This document shows, piece after piece, positions 7,171-15,205 of a DNA stretch of 16,516 nt. The position numbers were made by a program, and so were the translations under genes. The notes under the pieces are model-generated. The model did no database searches. It had not been told where the DNA came from and worked only from the letters and a program-made list of their open reading frames with translations. Position 1 is the first letter of the stretch. Each line of letters begins with the position of its first letter. Source of the stretch: an uncultured Polaromonas sp. (GTDB lineage Bacteria; Pseudomonadota; Gammaproteobacteria; Burkholderiales; Burkholderiaceae); contig CAMLDT010000061.1 of NCBI GenBank assembly GCA_946479075.1, forward strand, positions 1 through 16,516. Reading direction: 5' to 3'.

Positions 7171-7235
7171 GTTTAGACAGATATCTATTTTGTCAAAAAA
7201 ACGATTGGATCGATATCAAAAAGAAATCTAGACTG
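7171..7235. promoter_or_regulatory. Divergent LysR/ALDH-operon control region with paired GATATC palindromes
   Basis: Between the divergent starts at 7155 and 7258 lie AGATATCT (7179-7186, perfect palindrome) and GATATC (7212-7217), 32 bp apart, about three helical turns. CGAT-tgg-ATCG (7202-7212) abuts the second. A minus-strand TTGACA (7196-7191) is a good -35 for the LysR gene, with a weak -10 around 7175-7170, so AGATATCT sits in its spacer, as expected for autorepression. For the plus strand, TTGGAT (7205-7210) with TAGACT (7229-7234) is a weak, activator-type promoter. The layout fits two-site binding by a LysR tetramer. Confidence 0.5.
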
Positions 7236-7257
7236 CAGCATCTCCAACGAGGGCCCC

Positions 7258-8709
7258 ATGAAATTTGGCGAGTTGCAGCACAACGCCCGGAACTACATCA
7301 ACGGGCGATGGGAAACCGGCATCACCACCGGCGTCAGCACCAATCCCTCGGACACGCGGGAAGTGGTCAGCGAATATGCGCGCGCCGACCGCAACCAGGC
7401 GGAGCTGGCCATTCGCGCCGCCTGCGACGCGCTGCCGCACTGGAGCCACAGCACCCCGCAGCGCCGTGCCGATGTGCTTGATCAGATCGGCGGTGAAATC
7501 CTGGCGCGCAAGGACGAGCTGGGCCGGCTGCTGGCGCGTGAAGAAGGGAAAACATTGCCGGAGGGCGTGGCAGAAGCCGCGCGTGCGGGCCAGATCTTCA
7601 GGTTTTTCGCGGGCGAGGCCCTGCGGATTCAGGGCGAGACCATGGCCTCGGTCCGTCCCGGCATCCAGGTCGATGTGACGCGTGAGCCCGTGGGTGTGGT
7701 GGGAATCATCGCGCCCTGGAATTTCCCGCTGGCCATCCCGGCCTGGAAAATCGCGCCCGCACTGGCCTATGGCAACACGGTGGTTTTCAAACCTGCCGAG
7801 CTGGTGCCAACCTGCGGCTGGGCGCTGGCAGAAATCATCAGCCGCTGCGGCTTGCCGGCAGGGGTATTCAACCTTGTCATGGGCAGTGGCCGTGAGGTCG
7901 GGCAGGCCCTGGCTGAGCACCCCATGGTGGATGCACTCACCTTCACAGGCTCGGTCGCGACAGGTGGGCAGATCCTTCAGGCCACCTCGGCTCGCCGTGG
8001 CAAGGTGCAGCTTGAGATGGGCGGAAAAAACCCCCTGGTGGTTCTGGCCGACGCCGATCTCGACCAGGCCGTGGACTGTGCCATCCAGGGCGCCTATTTT
8101 TCCACCGGCCAGCGTTGCACCGCCTCCAGCCGCCTGATCGTGGAAGCGCCGGTGCATGATGCCTTTGTGGCGCGCATGCGCCATCGCCTGGCGGCGCTCA
8201 AGGTCGGCCACGCGCTGGAGCCGGGCATCGAAATCGGTCCGGTGGCCGACAGCGGCCAGCTCGCGCAAAACCAGTCCTATCTGGACATTGGCCGCAGCGA
8301 AGGTGCCGAACATGTCTGGGGCGGTGAGCTGATGGAGCGCCCAACGCCTGGCCATTACATGAGGCCGGCTTTGTTCCTGGCGCGGCCGGAACACCGGATC
8401 GCGCGCGAGGAAATTTTCGGGCCGGTGGCCTGCGTGTTGCAGGCCGACGACTTTGATCACGCACTGGCCCTCGCCAACGACACGCCGTTTGGGCTGTGTG
8501 CGGGCATTTGCACCACCTCGCTCAAACACGCCATGCAGTTCAAGCGGCGCGCTGAAGTCGGCATGACCATGGTGAACCTGCCGACCGCGGGGGTGGACTA
8601 TCACGTGCCATTCGGCGGCCGCAAGGCATCCAGCCATGGCCCGCGTGAACAGGGCCGTTATGCCGCCGAGTTTTATACAACCGTGAAGACCGGCTACATG
8701 CTGGCCTGA
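7258..8709 (+). CDS. Aldehyde dehydrogenase, alpha-ketoglutarate semialdehyde dehydrogenase type
   Basis: A 483-residue NAD(P)-dependent aldehyde dehydrogenase, cytoplasmic. Motifs in order: PWNFPLAIPAWKIAPALAYG (residues 153-172, N155), KPAE (178-181), FTGSVATG (229-236), the general base E253 in LEMGGKNP, the catalytic cysteine C287 in GQRCTASS, EEIFGPV and, near the end, PFGGRKASSHGPREQGRYAAEF. This last form is typical of the YcbD-like alpha-ketoglutarate semialdehyde dehydrogenases that end non-phosphorylative pentose and hexarate pathways. It is the first gene of the transporter operon, 50 bp before the ytfQ-like gene, and its context (C1 dehydrogenase, lactonase, epimerase, sugar importers) supports that reaction. 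GAGG lies 5 bases before the ATG. A succinate semialdehyde or other aldehyde substrate cannot be excluded from sequence alone. Confidence 0.9.
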   Translation: MKFGELQHNARNYINGRWETGITTGVSTNPSDTREVVSEYARADRNQAELAIRAACDALPHWSHSTPQRRADVLDQIGGEILARKDELGRLLAREEGKTLPEGVAEAARAGQIFRFFAGEALRIQGETMASVRPGIQVDVTREPVGVVGIIAPWNFPLAIPAWKIAPALAYGNTVVFKPAELVPTCGWALAEIISRCGLPAGVFNLVMGSGREVGQALAEHPMVDALTFTGSVATGGQILQATSARRGKVQLEMGGKNPLVVLADADLDQAVDCAIQGAYFSTGQRCTASSRLIVEAPVHDAFVARMRHRLAALKVGHALEPGIEIGPVADSGQLAQNQSYLDIGRSEGAEHVWGGELMERPTPGHYMRPALFLARPEHRIAREEIFGPVACVLQADDFDHALALANDTPFGLCAGICTTSLKHAMQFKRRAEVGMTMVNLPTAGVDYHVPFGGRKASSHGPREQGRYAAEFYTTVKTGYMLA

Positions 8710-8759
8710 GCCGCAAGAGTCACCCGTTCGCCGAGCAACATTTCAACCCAGGAGACAAC

Positions 8760-9725
8760 ATGAAGATCCATCGTCGCACCCTCGCCATTGCCCTTGCCTG
8801 CGCGCCTCTGGCGGGCATGCTCCCAATCACCGCCCGCGCGCAAAAGCCCATTGTGCTGGGTTTCAGCCAGGTGGGCGCCGAAAGTGAATGGCGCACCGCC
8901 AACACCGAATCCATCAAGTCGGCGGCCAAGGAGGCCGGCATTGAGCTCAAATTCTCGGATGCCCAGCAGAAGCAGGAAAACCAGATCAAGGCCATCCGTT
9001 CCTTCATTGCGCAAAAAGTGGACGTGATCGCGTTCTCGCCGGTCGTCGAGTCCGGCTGGGAAACCGTGCTGCGCGAGGCCAAGGCCGCGAAAATTCCGGT
9101 GGTTCTGACCGACCGCTCGGTCAATGTCAAGGACGACAGCCTGTATGTCTCCTTCATGGGCTCGGACTTTGTCGAGGAGGGGCGCAAGGCCGGCCGCTGG
9201 CTGGTTGACAAAATGAAGGGCAGCAGTGCGCCGGTCAACATCGTCGAGTTGCAGGGCACGGTCGGCTCGGCGCCGGCCATTGACCGCAAGAAAGGCTTTG
9301 AAGAAATCATCAAGGCCGACCCGAAGTTCAAGATCATTCGCTCACAAACGGGGGACTTCACGCGCGCCAAGGGCAAGGAGGTGATGGAAGCCTTCCTCAA
9401 GGCCGAAGGCAAAAAGATCAACGTGCTTTATGCGCACAACGACGACATGGCCATCGGCGCGATCCAGGCGATTGAAGAGGCGGGCATGAAGCCGGCCAAG
9501 GACATCACCATCATCTCGATTGACGGCGTCAAGGGGGCCTTTGAAGCCATGATGGCCGGCAAACTCAATGTGTCGGTGGAGTGCAGTCCCCTGCTTGGAC
9601 CGCAACTGATGTCGGCCGTGAAGGACATCAAGGCGGGCAAACCGCTGCAAAAACGCATCGTCACGGAAGAGGGCATTTTCCCGATGGAAGTGGCGGCCAA
9701 AGAATTTCCCAAGCGCAAGTATTGA
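8760..9725 (+). CDS. ytfQ: Periplasmic sugar-binding protein, YtfQ-like (galactofuranose type)
   Basis: A 321-residue periplasmic solute-binding protein of the PBP type 1 (ribose/galactose-binding) family. It starts with a signal peptide (MKIHRR, hydrophobic core, cleavage expected after ARA at residue 27). The mature part matches E. coli YtfQ from memory over long stretches: VLGFSQVGAESEWR, QQKQENQIKAIRSF, SPVVESGWE, IPVVLTDRS, VELQGTVGSAPAIDRKKGF, SQTGDFTRAKGKEVMEAF, YAHNDDMAIGAIQAI and SIDGVKGAFEAM. YtfQ binds galactofuranose in E. coli; other sugars are possible here. A strong AGGAG (8750-8754) precedes the ATG. Its usual partners, YtfR, YtfT and YjfF, lie downstream but are separated from it by a ChvE-GguA-GguB set. 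No oddities in the protein itself. Confidence 0.92.
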   Translation: MKIHRRTLAIALACAPLAGMLPITARAQKPIVLGFSQVGAESEWRTANTESIKSAAKEAGIELKFSDAQQKQENQIKAIRSFIAQKVDVIAFSPVVESGWETVLREAKAAKIPVVLTDRSVNVKDDSLYVSFMGSDFVEEGRKAGRWLVDKMKGSSAPVNIVELQGTVGSAPAIDRKKGFEEIIKADPKFKIIRSQTGDFTRAKGKEVMEAFLKAEGKKINVLYAHNDDMAIGAIQAIEEAGMKPAKDITIISIDGVKGAFEAMMAGKLNVSVECSPLLGPQLMSAVKDIKAGKPLQKRIVTEEGIFPMEVAAKEFPKRKY

Positions 9726-9785
9726 ACCAGGCCGGCGGCGGCGCGCGATACCGGAGCGCCATTCACAACACTGAGGGGACAACTC

Positions 9786-10856
9786 ATGACGCGTTTTTTT
9801 CTGAAGGCCGTGCTGTGCGGCATGGCGTGGGGCGCTCTGACCATCGCGCCGCTGGCCCAGGCCCAGGACAAGGGCAGCATCGGCATCTCCATGCCGACGA
9901 AATCCTCGGCGCGCTGGATTGCCGACGGCGACAACATGGTCAAGGTGCTCAGGGAGCGTGGCTACAAAACCGACCTGCAGTATGCCGAGGATGACATTCC
10001 CAATCAGCTGGCCCAGATCGAAAACATGATCACCAAAGGCGCGAAAGTGCTGGTCATCGCCTCCATCGACGGCACCACCCTGTCAAGGGCGCTGCAAAGT
10101 GCGGCCGACAAGGGCATCAAGGTCATTGCCTACGACCGTCTGATCAAGGGTTCGAAAAATGTGGACTACTACGCCACGTTTGACAACTTTCAGGTCGGCG
10201 TGCTGCAGGCCACATCGATTGTCGACAAGCTGGGATTGAAGCAGGGCAAGGGCCCTTTCAACATCGAGCTGTTCGGCGGCTCGCCCGATGACAACAACGC
10301 CTTTTTCTTCTACGACGGCGCCATGAGCGTGCTCAAGCCCTACCTGGACAGCGGCAAGCTGGTGGTGCGCAGCAAGCAGATGGGCATGAACAAGGTGGGT
10401 ACCCTGCGTTGGGACGGTGCGGTGGCGCAGGCGCGCATGGACAACCTGCTGTCGGCCTACTATGGCAAGGACAGGGTCCATGCGGTCCTGTCGCCTTATG
10501 ACGGCCTGTCCATCGGCATCTTGTCTTCTCTCAAGGGGGTGGGCTATTGCACCGCGCAGCAGCCCTGTCCGGTGGTCAGCGGCCAGGATGCAGAAATTGC
10601 GTCCGTCAAGTCCATCCTCAAAGGCGAGCAATATTCCACCGTCTTCAAGGACACACGTGAGCTGGCCAAGGTGACGGCCAACATGGTGGATGCCATGCTG
10701 TCCGGCAAAACGCCCGAGGTCAACGACACGAAAACCTACAACAATGGGGTGAAAGTCGTGCCGTCCTACCTGCTCAAGCCTGTGGCGGTGGACGCCTCCA
10801 ACTGGAACCAGGTGCTGATCGGCAGCGGCTACTACAAGGAATCGCAAATCAGGTAA
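9786..10856 (+). CDS. chvE: Periplasmic multiple sugar-binding protein, ChvE-like
   Basis: A 356-residue periplasmic binding protein. The signal peptide ends at AQA (residue 26). The mature protein resembles Agrobacterium ChvE and XylF-type proteins: [113 protein letters not shown] and [18 protein letters not shown]. ChvE binds several aldoses (glucose, galactose, arabinose, xylose, fucose) for import and chemotaxis, and in Agrobacterium also signals through VirA; no VirA-like gene is seen here. GAGGGG (9773-9778) is the ribosome binding site. The mature protein has only two cysteines, C255 and C261, six residues apart, which could form a disulfide. The gguA and gguB homologues follow, as in Agrobacterium. 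Confidence 0.92.
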   Translation: MTRFFLKAVLCGMAWGALTIAPLAQAQDKGSIGISMPTKSSARWIADGDNMVKVLRERGYKTDLQYAEDDIPNQLAQIENMITKGAKVLVIASIDGTTLSRALQSAADKGIKVIAYDRLIKGSKNVDYYATFDNFQVGVLQATSIVDKLGLKQGKGPFNIELFGGSPDDNNAFFFYDGAMSVLKPYLDSGKLVVRSKQMGMNKVGTLRWDGAVAQARMDNLLSAYYGKDRVHAVLSPYDGLSIGILSSLKGVGYCTAQQPCPVVSGQDAEIASVKSILKGEQYSTVFKDTRELAKVTANMVDAMLSGKTPEVNDTKTYNNGVKVVPSYLLKPVAVDASNWNQVLIGSGYYKESQIR

Positions 10857-10875
10857 GCCGCATGAGGCCCGGGCA

Positions 10876-10930
10876 GTCGCGCGTCGCGGAACGCGAGACG
10901 GATTGCACGCAGCGGTGCGAAACCGCCTGC
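10876..10930 (+). promoter_or_regulatory. Two tandem RNA hairpins between chvE and gguA
   Basis: The 89 bp gap after the chvE stop contains two stable-looking stem-loops. The first is CGTCGCG (10882-10888), loop GAA, CGCG..ACG (10892-10900, two bulged bases). The second is GCAGCGGT (10909-10916), loop GCGAA, ACCGC-c-TGC (10922-10930, one bulged C). The second ends three bases before the AGAGGA ribosome binding site of gguA. No T run follows, so they are not ordinary terminators. By analogy with binding-protein operons such as malE-malF, they may protect the upstream mRNA from 3' decay or damp translation of the ATPase. Confidence 0.55.
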
Positions 10931-10945
10931 ACCAGAGGACAGGCA

Positions 10946-12469
10946 TTGGAAACGATTCTCGAAATGCGCGACATCCGCAAGACCTTTCCGGGGGTGGTCG
11001 CACTGGACAAGGTCAACCTGCGTGTGCGCGCGGGCGAAATCCACGCGCTGGTGGGTGAAAACGGCGCCGGAAAATCAACCCTGATGAAGGTTCTCTCCGG
11101 GGTCCACCCGCATGGTTCCTACAGCGGCGAGATTGTGTTCGATGGCCAGGAGCGCCGCTTCACGGGCATCCACGACAGCGAGGAACTGGGCGTCATCATC
11201 ATTCACCAGGAACTGGCACTGGTGCCGCTGCTGTCGATTGCGGAAAACATCTTCCTGGGCAAGGAGACCGCCAGGCACGGCGTGATCGACTGGATGGCCG
11301 CACACGGCAAAACACAGGCGCTGCTGAAAAAAGTGGGTCTGAGGGAGTCGCCTGCCACCCTGGTCACTGACATCGGCGTGGGCAAGCAGCAACTTGTGGA
11401 AATCGCCAAGGCCCTGTCCCGGCAGGTGAAGCTGCTCATTCTCGATGAGCCCACCGCCAGCCTCAACGAAAACGACAGCCAGGCGCTGCTCGATCTGCTG
11501 CTCGATCTCAAGGCGCAGGGCATCACCTGCATCCTGATCTCGCACAAGCTCAATGAAATTTCGCGCGTGGCAGACGCCATCACCATCCTGCGAGACGGCA
11601 GCACCGTCGAGACACTCGACTGCCGCGCAGAGGCCGTGAGCGAAGACCGCGTGATTCGCGGCATGGTGGGGCGCGAGATGGCCGACCGTTATCCACCGCG
11701 GCAGCCGGACATTGGTGAGCCGGTGTTCGAGGTGCGTGACTGGACGGCCTACCATCCGCTGCATGCCGACACACCCTTCATCAAGGGCGTCAACCTTCTG
11801 GTGCGGCGCGGCGAAGTCGTGGGCATCGCCGGGCTGATGGGCGCAGGCCGGACCGAGCTGGCGATGAGTATTTTTGGACGGTCCTGGGGACGCCGCATCC
11901 GTGGCCAGATCCTGCTGGACGGCCGGCCGGTGGATGTCAGCACGGTGGAAAAGGCCGTGCATCACGGCCTGGCCTACGTGACCGAGGACCGCAAGGGCAA
12001 CGGGCTGGTCCTGAACCAGGATATCCAGTTCAACATGTCGCTGGCCAATCTCGCCGGCGTGTCCACGGCGGCGGTGATCGACCCGGGACGCGAATACCAG
12101 GTGGCGCTCCACTATCGCGAGAAGCTTCGCATCCGTTGCTCCAGCGTGGGCCAGAAGGCGCTCAATCTTTCCGGAGGCAACCAGCAGAAAGTGGTGCTCG
12201 GCAAGTGGCTTTTTGCCGACCCCGAGGTGCTCATTCTGGATGAGCCCACACGCGGCATCGATGTGGGCGCCAAATACGAGATTTACAGCCTGATCGCCCA
12301 GCTCGCGGCGGAGGGCAAATGCATCATCCTCATTTCTTCGGAGATGCCCGAACTGCTGGGCATGTCGGACCGCATTTACGTCATGAACGAAGGCCGCTTT
12401 GTTGCTGAAATGCCCACCGCCGAGGCCTCCCAGGAAAAGATCATGCGCGCCATCATGAAAGCCAGCTGA
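10946..12469 (+). CDS. gguA: Sugar ABC transporter ATP-binding protein, GguA-like (MmsA/RbsA type, two fused NBDs)
   Basis: A tandem nucleotide-binding protein at the inner membrane that powers import for the ChvE-like binding protein. I use the TTG at 10946: AGAGGA (10934-10939) stands 6 bases before it, and the protein then begins [16 protein letters not shown], as GguA proteins do. An upstream in-frame ATG at 10862 would add 28 residues without family resemblance. With TTG it has 507 residues, the normal length. NBD1 has Walker [10 protein letters not shown] (37-45), the loop [13 protein letters not shown] in place of a classic signature, and Walker B LLILDE (163-168). NBD2 has a degenerate Walker [10 protein letters not shown] (296-304), the signature LSGGNQQK (408-415) and [16 protein letters not shown] (428-443), the asymmetric pattern typical of this subfamily. 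GguB begins one base after its stop. Confidence 0.92.
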   Translation: METILEMRDIRKTFPGVVALDKVNLRVRAGEIHALVGENGAGKSTLMKVLSGVHPHGSYSGEIVFDGQERRFTGIHDSEELGVIIIHQELALVPLLSIAENIFLGKETARHGVIDWMAAHGKTQALLKKVGLRESPATLVTDIGVGKQQLVEIAKALSRQVKLLILDEPTASLNENDSQALLDLLLDLKAQGITCILISHKLNEISRVADAITILRDGSTVETLDCRAEAVSEDRVIRGMVGREMADRYPPRQPDIGEPVFEVRDWTAYHPLHADTPFIKGVNLLVRRGEVVGIAGLMGAGRTELAMSIFGRSWGRRIRGQILLDGRPVDVSTVEKAVHHGLAYVTEDRKGNGLVLNQDIQFNMSLANLAGVSTAAVIDPGREYQVALHYREKLRIRCSSVGQKALNLSGGNQQKVVLGKWLFADPEVLILDEPTRGIDVGAKYEIYSLIAQLAAEGKCIILISSEMPELLGMSDRIYVMNEGRFVAEMPTAEASQEKIMRAIMKAS

Positions 12470-12470
12470 C

Positions 12471-13682
12471 ATGGATCATCCGCCTTCTTCTGCCGCGGCT
12501 CCGGGCCAGTGCTCCGCCAGCGACAAGTCTGCGCTGGACTACCTCAAGCACAACTTCCGCGAATACGGCATGCTGATCACGCTGGTGGCCATCATGGCCT
12601 TCTTCCAGTACATGACCGGCGGCACATTGATGCAGCCCCTGAACCTGACCAATCTGCTGCTGCAGAACAGCTATATCGTCATCATGGCGCTGGGGATGCT
12701 GCTGGTCATCGTTGCGGGACATATTGACCTGTCGGTAGGCTCTGTGTGCGGCTTCATTGGCGCCCTGGCCGCCGTACTGATGGTCGAGCACGGCTGGCAC
12801 TTCATTCCGGCGTCCCTCGTGTGCCTCGCCTGTGGGGCGCTGATCGGGGCCATGCAGGGATGGTTCGTGGCGTTTTTCCGCATTCCCTCCTTCATCGTCA
12901 CGCTGGCGGGCATGCTGGTGTTCAAAGGCCTGGCGCTGGCGTTATTGCAGGGCCAATCGGTGGGGCCCTTTCCCGAGTCTTTTCAGAAGCTCAGTTCCGG
13001 CTTCATGCCAGGGCTGTGGGGCAGCACGGGCCTGCGGATGACCTCCCTGCTGCTGGGCGTGGTGCTGGCTGCAGCGCTGGCGGTGACCAGCCTGCGCGCC
13101 CGCACCAGCCAGATACGGCACCGCATGCCGGTCGAACCCGTGCCTTTCTTCTTCGCAAAAATGCTGGTGTTTGGTGCCCTGTTGATCTACTTCAGCTACC
13201 TGCTGGCGTCCTACCGGGGGTTGCCCAATGTGCTGATCGTGATGGCCCTGCTGATTTTCCTGTTCCACTTCGTCACCGCGCGCACCGTCGTCGGGCGGCG
13301 TGTTTATGCCCTGGGGGGCAATGAAAAGGCAGCCAGGCTGTCGGGTATCAAGACCGAGCGGCTGACCTTCTACACCTTCGTGAACATGGGTGTCCTGGCG
13401 GCCCTCGCCGGGCTGGTGTTCGCTGCGCGCCTGAATACCGCCACACCCAAGGCCGGACTGGGCTTTGAACTCGATGTCATTGCCGCCTGCTTCATCGGCG
13501 GCGCTTCTGCATCGGGCGGCGTCGGCAAGGTGATGGGCGCGGTCATCGGCGCGTTTGTCATGGGCGTGATGAACAACGGCATGTCCATCCTGGGCGTTGG
13601 CATTGACTACCAGCAGGTGATCAAGGGCGTGGTGCTGCTCGCTGCCGTGTTTGTTGACGTCTACAACAAGAACAAGGCATGA
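12471..13682 (+). CDS. gguB: Sugar ABC transporter permease, GguB-like (MmsB)
   Basis: A 403-residue inner-membrane permease of the BPD type 2 (RbsC-like) family. Many hydrophobic segments are visible, starting at about residue 33 (YGMLITLVAIMAFFQYM). The family motif GHIDLSVGS is at 83-91, and the cytoplasmic coupling loop is near VYALGGNEKAARLSGI. The C-terminal part contains ELDVIAACFIGGASASGGVGKVMGAVIGAFVMGVMNNGMSILG, typical of the family. It starts one base after the gguA stop and its stop overlaps the ytfR start (ATGA, 13679-13682), so translation is probably coupled on both sides. No strong ribosome binding site is seen at its ATG. It should form the channel with GguA, probably as a homodimer because no second GguB-like permease is present. 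Confidence 0.92.
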   Translation: MDHPPSSAAAPGQCSASDKSALDYLKHNFREYGMLITLVAIMAFFQYMTGGTLMQPLNLTNLLLQNSYIVIMALGMLLVIVAGHIDLSVGSVCGFIGALAAVLMVEHGWHFIPASLVCLACGALIGAMQGWFVAFFRIPSFIVTLAGMLVFKGLALALLQGQSVGPFPESFQKLSSGFMPGLWGSTGLRMTSLLLGVVLAAALAVTSLRARTSQIRHRMPVEPVPFFFAKMLVFGALLIYFSYLLASYRGLPNVLIVMALLIFLFHFVTARTVVGRRVYALGGNEKAARLSGIKTERLTFYTFVNMGVLAALAGLVFAARLNTATPKAGLGFELDVIAACFIGGASASGGVGKVMGAVIGAFVMGVMNNGMSILGVGIDYQQVIKGVVLLAAVFVDVYNKNKA

Positions 13683-15205
13683 ACCCGCCCAGCCCCCCGC
13701 CCGTGCTTGAACTGGCAGGCATCCACAAGCAGTTCGCCGGCATTGCGGTGCTGGAGGACGTGCGCTTGCGGCTGTATCCCGGAGAAATCCACGCCTTGAT
13801 GGGCCAGAACGGTGCCGGCAAATCCACGCTGATCAAGGTGCTCACCGGTGTGCTTGCGCCCGGTGGCGGCCAGATGCTGCTGGCCGGCCGGCCGGTCTGG
13901 CCCGGGTCACCGCTGGAGGCCCAGCGGCTGGGCATCAGCACGGTGTACCAGGAGGTCAACCTCTGCCCCAACCTCTCGGTGGCAGAAAACATCTTTGCAG
14001 GGCGTTACCCGCGGCGCGGCGCGTGGCAGGGCTGGCGCATCGATGGTGCCACGATGAACCGCCGTGCGCATGCCCTGGTCGCGCGCATGGGGCTGGACAT
14101 CGACGTGACACGCCTGCTGTCCAGCTATCCGGTGGCGGTGCAGCAACTGGTGGCCATAGCGCGTGCCCTCAGCATCGAATCGAAAGTGCTGATCCTCGAC
14201 GAGCCAACTTCCAGTCTGGACGACGAAGAGGTGCAAAAACTCTTTGACGTGTTGCGGCGTCTGCGCGCCGAGGGGCTGGCCATTGTGTTCGTGACCCATT
14301 TCCTCAACCAGGTTTATGCGGTGTCGGACCGCATCACCGTGCTGCGCAACGGTGGCTGGGTGGGTGAATGGCGGGCCAGCGAACTGGGGCCACAGGCCCT
14401 GATTGCCGCCATGATCGGCAAGGAGCTGGCGGCACCTTCGGCCAGTACGGCCAGCGCTGTCAATTTCGACGAGTCTGTTCGCCCGCTTTTGCAGGCGGAA
14501 GGCCTGGGACAAACGGGCCAACTGCAGCCGGTGGACCTGGGTGTGCGTGCCGGCGAAGTGGTGGGCCTGGCCGGCCTGCTGGGCGCGGGACGCACGGAAC
14601 TGGCGCGCCTGCTGTTTGGCCTGGAAGCCCCTGATCGCGGCGCGCTGAAAATCGACGGCCAGCCGGTCACCTTTTCCAGCCCGGCAGATGCCATTCGGGA
14701 GGGACTGGCACTTTGCCCGGAAGAGCGCAAGACCGACGGCATTGTGGCCGAGCTGTCGCTGTGCGAAAACATTGCGCTGGCTCTGCAGGCCCGCATGGGA
14801 TTGCGGCGGTTTTTGAGCCGGGCCGAACAGGCCGCCCTGGCTGAGCGGTTTGTGCAGTCCCTGGGGATCAAGACGGCAAGTATTCACACCCCCGTAGGCC
14901 TCTTGTCAGGGGGCAACCAGCAAAAGGCCATGATCGCGCGCTGGCTGGCCACTGACCCACGGCTGCTGATCCTGGATGAACCGACGCGCGGGATCGACGT
15001 GGCGGCCAAGCAGGAAATCATGGAGCAGATTCTGCGGCTCGCGCAGGACGGCATGGCTGTGGTTTTCATTTCTTCGGAGATGAGCGAGGTGGTGCGCGTG
15101 GCGCATCGCATCGCGGTGCTGCGTGACCGGCGCAAGGTGGGCGAGCTGCCCGCCGGCAGCAGCGAAGACACCATCTATGAACTCATTGCATCCGAACATG
15201 TCTGA
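13679..15205 (+). CDS. ytfR: Sugar ABC transporter ATP-binding protein, YtfR-like (two fused NBDs)
   Basis: A 508-residue tandem ATPase at the inner membrane, partner of the YtfT/YjfF-like permeases. NBD1: Walker A GQNGAGKST (42-50), Q-loop VYQEVNLCPNLSVAEN, a degenerate signature SSYPVAVQQLVAIARAL (148-164) and Walker B VLILDE (170-175), followed by FVTHFLNQVYAVSDRITVLRNG. NBD2: degenerate Walker A LAGLLGAGRTEL (297-308), [18 protein letters not shown] (409-416) and [12 protein letters not shown] (429-440). The VYQEVNL, THFLNQVY, VSDRITVLRNG, CPEERKTDGI and ERF.Q.LGI segments match E. coli YtfR from memory. Its start overlaps the gguB stop by four bases (ATGA). It is clearly different from the GguA-like ATPase upstream, so each transporter has its own ATPase. 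Confidence 0.92.
   Translation: MNPPSPPPVLELAGIHKQFAGIAVLEDVRLRLYPGEIHALMGQNGAGKSTLIKVLTGVLAPGGGQMLLAGRPVWPGSPLEAQRLGISTVYQEVNLCPNLSVAENIFAGRYPRRGAWQGWRIDGATMNRRAHALVARMGLDIDVTRLLSSYPVAVQQLVAIARALSIESKVLILDEPTSSLDDEEVQKLFDVLRRLRAEGLAIVFVTHFLNQVYAVSDRITVLRNGGWVGEWRASELGPQALIAAMIGKELAAPSASTASAVNFDESVRPLLQAEGLGQTGQLQPVDLGVRAGEVVGLAGLLGAGRTELARLLFGLEAPDRGALKIDGQPVTFSSPADAIREGLALCPEERKTDGIVAELSLCENIALALQARMGLRRFLSRAEQAALAERFVQSLGIKTASIHTPVGLLSGGNQQKAMIARWLATDPRLLILDEPTRGIDVAAKQEIMEQILRLAQDGMAVVFISSEMSEVVRVAHRIAVLRDRRKVGELPAGSSEDTIYELIASEHV

Noticed and set aside
7228..8637. 469-codon open frame on the minus strand opposite the ALDH gene
   Set aside because: A GC-rich antisense shadow. The plus strand encodes a complete ALDH with catalytic residues, whereas the minus translation is rich in His, Gly, Arg and Gln without any recognisable domain.
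10862..10945. 28-residue N-terminal extension of GguA from the ATG at 10862
   Set aside because: It has no resemblance to the family, it covers two hairpins, and the TTG at 10946 has a better ribosome binding site and restores the usual N-terminus.
11075..12472. 465-codon open frame on the minus strand opposite gguA
   Set aside because: The plus strand carries all ABC ATPase motifs, and the antisense product has the low-complexity composition typical of a mirrored high-GC gene.
15123..15197. Upstream in-frame starts of the YtfT-like permease (15123, 15177)
   Set aside because: They would overlap ytfR by up to about 80 bases and add residues unlike YtfT; the ATG at 15198 gives a normal length and a short coupled overlap.
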